A DNA stretch of 64,000 nucleotides from Oscillospiraceae bacterium. Its GTDB lineage: Bacteria; Bacillota; Clostridia; Oscillospirales; Ruminococcaceae. The notes beneath the pieces are model-generated. The model worked only from the letters and a program-made list of their open reading frames with translations. It had not been told where the DNA came from and made no database searches. The stretch lies in the NCBI GenBank assembly GCA_017460835.1, contig JAFUAD010000026.1, positions 1 to 64,000 on the forward strand, in the 5' to 3' direction. The position numbers and the translations under genes are program-made. Positions 8,866-15,431 of this stretch are shown here, piece after piece (the stretch's first letter is position 1; each line of letters opens with the position of its first letter).

Positions 8866-8980
8866 TGAAATTTCACAATAGTTTCATATTAAAATCGTCT
8901 TGTGTAATGCTATTATAGCATATTATTTCGTTTTTGTCAAGCATATTTCAGAAAATAAGAAATTATTTCCTGAAATTTCA
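8866..8980 (-). promoter_or_regulatory. cassette promoter flanked by two identical palindromic operators
   Basis: On the minus strand TTGACA (8940-8935), a 17-bp spacer and TATAAT (8917-8912) form a consensus promoter. The perfect palindrome TGAAATTTCA occurs at 8866-8875, downstream of the start site, and at 8971-8980, upstream of the -35 box. Both copies continue identically with CA, giving 12 shared bases. A half-like copy (TGAAATTTG) occurs at 9051. Spacing on both sides suggests repression by looping or paired dimers; the binder is presumably the XRE protein. Confidence 0.75.
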
Positions 8981-9001
8981 CATTTCATGCAGCTCCCAAT
9001 C

Positions 9002-9038
9002 AAACAGCCTCCCCGCCGGCTGTCCGGCAGAGAGGCTG
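9002..9038 (-). terminator. terminator of the GH43-CBM6-dockerin gene
   Basis: On the minus strand a hairpin with outer arms CAGCCTC/GAGGCTG and an inner GC-rich stem is followed by GTTTGATT. The T-run is short, so the call is moderate. Confidence 0.55.
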
Positions 9039-9085
9039 CTGTGCTCTATGTGAAATTTGTTCTTCCGGGGGGCTTTCTGTTTCTG

Positions 9086-10675
9086 TTATGCGGGCAGATT
9101 TGCGGTCTGTGCGGTCAGATATTGCTGATACCACGCAAAATCCAGCCCGTTCACGCTGCCGTCCTGATTGACGTCCGCGGCCTTTTTCGCGGCTTTGGAA
9201 GCGAAGCTGCAGGAAATCGCACCGCGCTTTGCAAGGGAAAGATCGCATGCATTGATTCTGCCGTCGCCGTCCACATCGCCGAGCAGAACATCGTCCTCCC
9301 CGGCTGAGGTGAACTCCCAGTAGTCCACATTAAAGAGGTAGCTGTTCCCGCCGGTGAAGCGCAGATAGAGGTCATGTGTTCCGACCGCGTTCTGCACGGT
9401 GCAGCGCACGGTTTCCCACTCCTGCCAGCCGCCCGTGACCGGAACGGTGCAGGTGCCGATGATCGGCCCTGTCAGGCTGTCGAGGTGCAGCTCAATGTCG
9501 CCGCCCTGTCCGTTGGAGGATACGCTCGCGATGAATTCTGCCGCGCCCGCTTCGCCGAAGTCCACGCCGCTGACCTTCGTGTAGTCGCCGTTTTCGATGA
9601 AGCCGATCGCCAGCGTGCCGGCGTCGATCTTTTCGGTCTTGATGCCGGACGACCAGCTCATGGTTTCCGCCTCAACGCGCTGATACGGGTCAAGAAGCTC
9701 AAGCTGCTTCGGCCCCTCATCCGTGAAGTTCACCATCGGAATCGTTCCGTCCGGGTTATAGGTGAATTCCTCGCAGGCAGCGCTGCGGTCAAAAACACCG
9801 CCGCCAGGCAGGCCGTTCTTGTGGTAGAAGAAATAGGAATGCCCCTTGTAATCAATGATGCCGCCGTGTGTCGTGAAGCAGTTGGATTCTCTCTGAATCT
9901 GGCCGCGGAATGTCCACGGGCCTGTGACGGTCGGGCCGGTCGAATAGCACTGGGATTCGCCGCCGTCCTGCCCGTAGAAGGAGGCATAGACCATGTAGTA
10001 GAGGTCGCCGTGCTTGTAGATCCACGGCCCCTCGCCGTAAGCAGAGCCGTTTTTGCCCTTGCCGAAGGCCTGCTCGGTCATGTCAAACTGCTTGATCTCA
10101 CTGCCGAGTGAGACCATGTCCTCGTTGAGCCTGACATAGTAAAGAGTCGGATTTCCGAAGAAAAGCCATGCCTGCCCGTCGTCATCGACAATGACAGTCG
10201 GGTCGATGTAATTCCAGTTCGGCCCGCAGAGCGGCTTTTTCAGCACATCCTCATAGGGTCCCTCCGGTCTGTCTGCGACGCCGACGCCGATTGCTCTGCC
10301 GCCGCCGCCCTTGTTTGTCGTGGTGAAATAGAAGTAGTATTTGCCGTTGCGCTCGATGCACTGCGACGCCCATGCGTCATTTTCATTGCACCATGAGAAT
10401 TCGTCGTCCTCCAGGATCCTGCCGTGATCCGTCCAGTTCTGCATATCCTTTGTGGAAAAGCACTGCCAGCCGTTCATGTAATAGTTGCTGGCGCCGTCGC
10501 TGTCGCAGCCGGTGAAGACATAGAGCTCGTCACCGAACACGACGGGTGCAGGGTCGGGCGTGAAGCTGGTCTGGATGATCGGGTTCTGTGCGGATGCCGT
10601 CATGGGCACGGCACAGAGGAGGCTGCCGGCAGACAAAGCGGCCGTCAGCAGTGCGATCGCCTTTGTGTGTTTCAT
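9086..10675 (-). CDS. secreted GH43 arabinofuranosidase/xylosidase with CBM6 and dockerin
   Basis: 529 residues. A signal peptide (residues 1-~29, ending TASA) leads to a five-bladed GH43 catalytic domain (~30-330). The expected acidic residues are in TPDPAPVV (base), NYIDPTVI (pKa modulator) and YGEGPWIY (acid). A CBM6-type beta-sandwich (~345-460, opening RVEAETMS and closing LFNVDYWEF) and a C-terminal type I dockerin with two Ca-binding loops (DVDGDGRINACD, DVNQDGSVNGLD) follow. It probably removes arabinose or xylose side chains from hemicellulose while attached to a cellulosome. The ATG at 10675 has AGGGGG upstream and opens a proper signal peptide, unlike an in-frame start 15 codons earlier. 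Confidence 0.9.
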   Translation of the reverse strand: MKHTKAIALLTAALSAGSLLCAVPMTASAQNPIIQTSFTPDPAPVVFGDELYVFTGCDSDGASNYYMNGWQCFSTKDMQNWTDHGRILEDDEFSWCNENDAWASQCIERNGKYYFYFTTTNKGGGGRAIGVGVADRPEGPYEDVLKKPLCGPNWNYIDPTVIVDDDGQAWLFFGNPTLYYVRLNEDMVSLGSEIKQFDMTEQAFGKGKNGSAYGEGPWIYKHGDLYYMVYASFYGQDGGESQCYSTGPTVTGPWTFRGQIQRESNCFTTHGGIIDYKGHSYFFYHKNGLPGGGVFDRSAACEEFTYNPDGTIPMVNFTDEGPKQLELLDPYQRVEAETMSWSSGIKTEKIDAGTLAIGFIENGDYTKVSGVDFGEAGAAEFIASVSSNGQGGDIELHLDSLTGPIIGTCTVPVTGGWQEWETVRCTVQNAVGTHDLYLRFTGGNSYLFNVDYWEFTSAGEDDVLLGDVDGDGRINACDLSLAKRGAISCSFASKAAKKAADVNQDGSVNGLDFAWYQQYLTAQTANLPA

Positions 10676-10684
10676 ATGGAATTT

Positions 10685-10829
10685 CCCCCTAAAAATATAT
10701 GTACTATCATCATACCACATTTTTTAGATTCCGGCACTGAAATAAATGCATATTTTATAGACAATTTACAGACATTTTTACGCTTCTGTGCAGAATGCGG
10801 CAGAACAATATCGTTATATTTTTAGGGGG
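10685..10829. repeat. 15-bp inverted repeat flanking the gap between GH43 and the methyltransferase gene
   Basis: TATATTTTTAGGGGG reads on the plus strand at 10815-10829 and on the minus strand at 10699-10685. It encloses 115 bp of AT-rich DNA with no gene. The minus-strand copy provides the Shine-Dalgarno region of the GH43 gene. A weak minus-strand -10 box (TATGAT) lies in the enclosed DNA. Confidence 0.6.
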
Positions 10830-10839
10830 TTAGGGCGGA

Positions 10840-11439
10840 TTATTCCTTTGTGATAATCGCGATCGCGCAGGGCATTTTGCCCCTGACAACGCGGATCCGG
10901 ACATCCGGGTATCCGGCGTTTTTGAAGAATTCGGCATAGCTGCGGAGGTCAAACTCCCGCTTGAACCTGACACCGAGCTTTTCGAGCAGCATGACAGCCT
11001 TGCGCTGCGATGTGCCCTCGTCATTGATATAGGTCGGGATGATGACCCTGCCGCCCTTTTTGCAGACACGGAGCAGCTCCTTCAAGGCGAGCTCGGGCTC
11101 ATCAAGCAGGTGCAGCACATTGCCCGCGACGACCTTGTCAAAGCGCTCGTCCGCGCATTTCAGGTGCATCAGGTCGGCATAGCGCACCTTGACATTGTGA
11201 AAGCTCCGGCATGCCTTTGCGGTCTGCTTCCGCATTCCGTCAGAGAGATCGGTCGCGATCAGCATTTTGCATTCCGGCGCAATATACCGGCTGATCGCGC
11301 CGGTTCCGCAGGCGCATTCCAGTACCAGATCGTCCGGCCCGATCTCCTCGGCGACATATCTGCCGGTATTTTGATAGACCTTCCGGTTATACACATTCTC
11401 AAAGAGATCGTAAACCGGTGAAACAGTATCCCAGATCAT
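10840..11439 (-). CDS. SAM-dependent methyltransferase (UbiE/PmtA-like), last gene of the ten-gene operon
   Basis: 199 residues from the ATG at 11439 (AAAGGAG upstream). It is a class I Rossmann methyltransferase: motif I LVLECACGTG (~35-44), an acidic residue after strand 2 (ATDLSDGM) and the post-motif KKGGRVIIPTY. It resembles small UbiE and phospholipid N-methyltransferases. With the BtaA-type gene in the same operon, N-methylation of a homoserine-type amino group is an attractive role, as BtaB does in betaine lipids. That is inference; the substrate cannot be read from the sequence. A 71-bp gap separates it from the upstream ligase gene. Confidence 0.8.
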   Translation of the reverse strand: MIWDTVSPVYDLFENVYNRKVYQNTGRYVAEEIGPDDLVLECACGTGAISRYIAPECKMLIATDLSDGMRKQTAKACRSFHNVKVRYADLMHLKCADERFDKVVAGNVLHLLDEPELALKELLRVCKKGGRVIIPTYINDEGTSQRKAVMLLEKLGVRFKREFDLRSYAEFFKNAGYPDVRIRVVRGKMPCAIAIITKE

Positions 11440-11510
11440 AACAGTGCTCCTTTCGGTTTTTCCTTGATTCTGCATCGGTGATGCATGCAGTGAGGGCGCG
11501 GCAGCGGCGG

Positions 11511-12938
11511 TTATTTCAGGCGCGTGTCGATGCTGTCGCGGATGACCTCGGTTTTCCGGATCTTCGCATATCCGGGAAGCTGCGCATTGACCGCTTCGGT
11601 AATCCGGTCTCCGTCGCAGTCGGCGGAGGCGTACAGCACCGCACAGAGCTGCCCGTTTTCTGCAAAGACCTTGATCTTTGAGAGCTGCGGGTATCCGGCA
11701 AATTTTGCTTCGATCTCGTCCGGATAGATATTCTCGCCGTTTGAGAGCAGAATCATCCGGCGCTTTCTGCCCTTGAGCCAGAGCTTTCTGCCGTCGAGGC
11801 TGCCGAGGTCGCCGGTCCGGAAGAATCCGTCGGCGTCGAAGGCTGCGGCGGTCGCTTCGCTGTTTGCATAATAGCCGGAAAACAGATTATCGCCGCGGAC
11901 AAGAATCTCGCCGGTGCCGGTTTCGTCGGGGTCAGCAATCCGCACCTCCAGCGATTCCATGACCGTCCCGACCGATTCAAAATCGTCGGGCTCGGTGTAT
12001 TCCACGCTGATGATCGAGGAGGTTTCGGTCAGGCCGTAGGCTTCGAGCATGTTCAGTCCCGCGTCCTTGTAGAATTTGCGGAGCTCCGGCCTGAAATATG
12101 CGCCGCCGCAGAACAGATAGCGGATGCAGCCGCCGAGTGCGGCGTTCGGCGAGATGCCGTTTGCCGTGCAGGCTGCATGGATGCGCTCGTAGATCAGCGG
12201 AACCGCGCAGAACACCGTCGGGCGCACCATTTGCAGCTCCTCCGTGATTTTTTTCGTATCGCTGCAAAGATAAATCTGCATCCCGTTGCAGAGCGAGTAA
12301 AGGAAATTGCAGACGCCGCTGTAGGTATGGCTCAGCGGCAGAAACAGGTAGTCGCGGTCGTCGATCGTGAATGGCGTGCGGAGGTGCAGGCTGTCCCAGT
12401 TTGCGAACATCGCATGCTGCGAGAGCATGACAGCCTTCGGGCTGCCGGTCGTGCCGGAGGAGAAGATGATCTTGCAGTGTGCTGTTGTGCTGCGCGGCGT
12501 CAGGGCTTGCGAGCAGGCGGGCAGATGCAGCATATCCTCAATACGGAGGTACAGCAGCTCCGGGTGCTGCCTGCGCAGTGCGGAGACGGTCTCCTCGCGC
12601 GCCGCATCGTACACGACCGCTGCTGCATGCAGAATCTCCGCCGCCCGGCAGACATCCGGCAGCTTCCATTCCTTTGAGAGCGTGCAGCTCACGCCGACAT
12701 AGCCCATCACGGCAATGTCCGTCACTGTATATGCATAGGAATTTGCGGCATAGAGGATGATATTTTGCTCTGCGAGCCCTTTCCCGAGCAGTGCCGCCGC
12801 TGCCGCATACACATCTCCGGCAAATTGTGAGAATGTCCGCGGAACAAAGGCATCGCCCTCGCGCTCAAAGATATAGGGATGATCGGGATACTGCTCGCAG
12901 CCCTGCTTCAGCAGTCTGTCGATTTCGTATTTGCTCAT
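11511..12938 (-). CDS. AMP-forming acyl ligase A (ANL superfamily)
   Basis: 475 residues. The adenylation domain has the P-loop IIFSSGTTGSPKAV (~153-166), the LEAYGLTETSS motif (~295) and the FRTGDLG hinge region (~375). The short C-terminal domain ends without an obvious canonical Lys motif. It activates a carboxylate as acyl-AMP, probably for thioester or amide formation. No acyl carrier protein gene is nearby, so the acceptor is CoA or a small molecule. Its ATG overlaps the stop of ligase B by 4 bp, indicating translational coupling and related jobs. Confidence 0.85.
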   Translation of the reverse strand: MSKYEIDRLLKQGCEQYPDHPYIFEREGDAFVPRTFSQFAGDVYAAAAALLGKGLAEQNIILYAANSYAYTVTDIAVMGYVGVSCTLSKEWKLPDVCRAAEILHAAAVVYDAAREETVSALRRQHPELLYLRIEDMLHLPACSQALTPRSTTAHCKIIFSSGTTGSPKAVMLSQHAMFANWDSLHLRTPFTIDDRDYLFLPLSHTYSGVCNFLYSLCNGMQIYLCSDTKKITEELQMVRPTVFCAVPLIYERIHAACTANGISPNAALGGCIRYLFCGGAYFRPELRKFYKDAGLNMLEAYGLTETSSIISVEYTEPDDFESVGTVMESLEVRIADPDETGTGEILVRGDNLFSGYYANSEATAAAFDADGFFRTGDLGSLDGRKLWLKGRKRRMILLSNGENIYPDEIEAKFAGYPQLSKIKVFAENGQLCAVLYASADCDGDRITEAVNAQLPGYAKIRKTEVIRDSIDTRLK

Positions 12939-14365
12939 GTCAGATACTCCTTCAGCTTTTGATAGTCAATTTTTGTGTGATGCTTTACGTCACAAGGAAT
13001 GCGCGGAATGCGGTGCAGCACGGCGCCGGAGATGCCGAAGGAACGGAGCACCTCCCGGATCCCGCTCAGCCCGGGAACAGAGCCGGGAAGAAATACATGA
13101 ACCGCACCGGCCTCCTGCAAAACGGCGCATTTCGGAATCCCCGGCGCGCACCGGATGATTGCCTGCTCGATCTCGTTGTTATAAATGCACGCATCCCCGA
13201 TGCAGACACATCTGCCCGCCTTGCCGCGGTAATACAGTACGCCGTCTGCTTCCGCGGCGATATCGCCTGTGTGGTGCCAGAGCGTACCGGCGCTGTCGGT
13301 TTCCTTGCCGGAATCCTGCGTGAGGTAATGCGCAAGGAGCGCCGCGCTCGTGACGAGAATCTCGCCCTGCTCTGTCAGCCGGACACGGACGCCCGTCACC
13401 GGTCTGCCGAGCATCGCATTTCCGGTTGCCTTCAGTGTGCGGATGAACTCTGTCAGATCGGCGGAGGCGATGATGCTGCACTCGGTCGAGCCGTAGATCA
13501 GCGTACATGCGGCACGGCGGAATTTTCGCCGGATGCGGCATGCCTCATGCAGATTCAGGATCGCGCCGCCGCAGTAAATCTGCCGCAGATGCGGGAAATC
13601 CTCGTCTGCACGAAGGCAGAAATCCGGCGAGGTCAGGATCATCGTGACCTTCTCCTCCCGGAACAGCGAGAGGATGCGGTTCAGCTTTTTTTCGCTGTAT
13701 CTGCCGAGATTCAGCATCGGCATGACCGTTGTAAATCCGCTTAGAATATTCGCAAATACATAGATATACGATGTGGTCAGGACGGTCTCATCGCAGCCGG
13801 CATACAAATTCTGCCCAATCAGTGTGAGCTGGTGCATCAGGTCGCGGTGGCTGCGCACGGCGATCTTCGGGCGTCCGGTCGAGCCGGTCGTCATGGTCAG
13901 CAGGGCAGGGGTGTCCTCCGGCGGCTCCGGCGGGGGTTCCGCTGCGGGCGCCGTGCCGTGACAGCGGTCGGTGCGGATGATATGCCGGATTTTCCCGATC
14001 TCGCGGAAAAACGGCCGAAGAAACCGCGTTTTGCCCGAAACCAGCACCGCATCCGGGCGGTAATCCGCAAAAACGCGGCGCAGGCTGTCCTGCTTTGCCC
14101 AGATATCGACGTACATGATCGGTGCGCCGGTTTGCAGTGCCGCGATCATACTGACGCAGAGGTCATAGGAGGGCGGCGCGAATGCCAGAATCCGCATGCC
14201 GCGCCGGATGCCCTGTGCCGCGTAATAAGCGGTCATCCGCTGTACATCGTCTTGCAGCTCTGCAAAGCTGCGGCGGAATACGCGGCTGCCGCTGCGGGAC
14301 ACCACGACGGTTCTGCTGCCGCCTGATGCAAATGCGCTGCAAAATGCTTTTGTGATGCTGCTCAT
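12935..14365 (-). CDS. AMP-forming acyl ligase B (ANL superfamily)
   Basis: 476 residues from the ATG at 14365, which follows GGAGG by 6 bp. P-loop LTMTTGSTGRPKIAV (~150-164), acidic motif LIYGSTECS (~285) and TGDIA hinge are present. The C-terminal VKHHTKIDYQKL holds the catalytic Lys region. It is clearly diverged from ligase A, so the two probably activate different acids. The start lies 2 bp after the BtaA-like gene and the end overlaps ligase A, placing it firmly in the operon. Confidence 0.85.
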   Translation of the reverse strand: MSSITKAFCSAFASGGSRTVVVSRSGSRVFRRSFAELQDDVQRMTAYYAAQGIRRGMRILAFAPPSYDLCVSMIAALQTGAPIMYVDIWAKQDSLRRVFADYRPDAVLVSGKTRFLRPFFREIGKIRHIIRTDRCHGTAPAAEPPPEPPEDTPALLTMTTGSTGRPKIAVRSHRDLMHQLTLIGQNLYAGCDETVLTTSYIYVFANILSGFTTVMPMLNLGRYSEKKLNRILSLFREEKVTMILTSPDFCLRADEDFPHLRQIYCGGAILNLHEACRIRRKFRRAACTLIYGSTECSIIASADLTEFIRTLKATGNAMLGRPVTGVRVRLTEQGEILVTSAALLAHYLTQDSGKETDSAGTLWHHTGDIAAEADGVLYYRGKAGRCVCIGDACIYNNEIEQAIIRCAPGIPKCAVLQEAGAVHVFLPGSVPGLSGIREVLRSFGISGAVLHRIPRIPCDVKHHTKIDYQKLKEYLT

Positions 14366-14366
14366 G

Positions 14367-15431
14367 TCAGTTCCTCCGGTACAGCAGAAAATCGCGGTAA
14401 AACCACGAGCGGTTCTGTGCAAACAGCGCGGCAGAGGTGCCGCGGTCGCATGTAAACGCAGCCTCCGGCAGATACCTGCGGTTCTGCATATTCCAGTATG
14501 CCGCCCTGCCGGAGGGCTTCATCATTTCGGAGAGCGCCGCGGCGTTCCCGGCAAATTCCGCTTCGCTCATATACTCAAAAATATCCGAAAGATTGGCAAA
14601 ATCGAGCGGTTCTGTTTGCAGATGCAGCAGATCGCTGTGCAAAAATGTGATCCGGTCAAGGCGCGCCCGGATCAGCGGGAAGCAGCTCCTGTGCAGATAG
14701 AGCGGGAGCGCGCGCGGCGAAAAGCCGCCGTTGACAATGTACTGCATATACGGATTCCGCGCATTTGAGGTATGCGAGATGCCGAAGGCAAAGCGCTGCC
14801 GCAGATCGTCGCCGCTCTGCTCCTTTTCGTCCACATAGTCATAGCAGCTCCGGTCGCGCCCGAGCCTGCCCATGACACGGTAGCCAAAATAGATCCGGAA
14901 CATCGCATGCAGCCGGAAGCGGTCGATTTTCTCCCGGAAAAATGCAAGCTGCTGCTCCGAGTCATCCATTGCCGCGAATTTTGCAAAGGTTTTGCGCGTT
15001 GTGAAAAGCGGGATGATTCTGCGGCGGAAAATGCCGAAAAAGCGCTCGAATTTTCCGGAATTCAAAATGCCCTCCCGGATGATTTCAGGATGCTTGTCAA
15101 AAAAGCCGCGTGCCGCTTCAGAAAGCGCCTCACGGACGCGCGCATACAGCGCTGCACGGTCGCCGCTGCATACGCCGAAGAACCGCAGCACATCCTCATA
15201 CGAAAGCAGGCGCATCGCCGCGGCTTTCAGCTCACAGAGCCGGAGCTGCGCCGGATTCCGGTCTATTGCGTAAATTTTTTTGGGATTGCTGAGCAGCAGC
15301 GCAAAGGTGTTGTCGCCGCCGGATGCAACCGACAGCCCGGTCTCTCCGGGGCGGATGCGCAGCGCCTTCAGCAGAATTCCGGTATCCTCCCAGCAGTTTG
15401 CATACCGGATGACGGTCTTGTTATTTTGCAT
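14367..15431 (-). CDS. BtaA-type (DUF3419) 3-amino-3-carboxypropyl transferase
   Basis: 354 residues. The segment LSVASGGDNTFALL, then IYAIDRNPAQLRLCELKAAA is the SAM-binding signature of DUF3419/BtaA proteins. In Rhodobacter and algae BtaA moves the aminocarboxypropyl group of SAM to diacylglycerol, the first step to the betaine lipid DGTS. The later SDIFEYMSEAEF and FLHSDLL motifs also fit. Its start lies inside the dikinase gene (11-bp overlap), so it is a core member of the operon. The family is well supported. The acceptor here, whether diacylglycerol or something else, is unknown. Confidence 0.82.
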   Translation of the reverse strand: MQNNKTVIRYANCWEDTGILLKALRIRPGETGLSVASGGDNTFALLLSNPKKIYAIDRNPAQLRLCELKAAAMRLLSYEDVLRFFGVCSGDRAALYARVREALSEAARGFFDKHPEIIREGILNSGKFERFFGIFRRRIIPLFTTRKTFAKFAAMDDSEQQLAFFREKIDRFRLHAMFRIYFGYRVMGRLGRDRSCYDYVDEKEQSGDDLRQRFAFGISHTSNARNPYMQYIVNGGFSPRALPLYLHRSCFPLIRARLDRITFLHSDLLHLQTEPLDFANLSDIFEYMSEAEFAGNAAALSEMMKPSGRAAYWNMQNRRYLPEAAFTCDRGTSAALFAQNRSWFYRDFLLYRRN

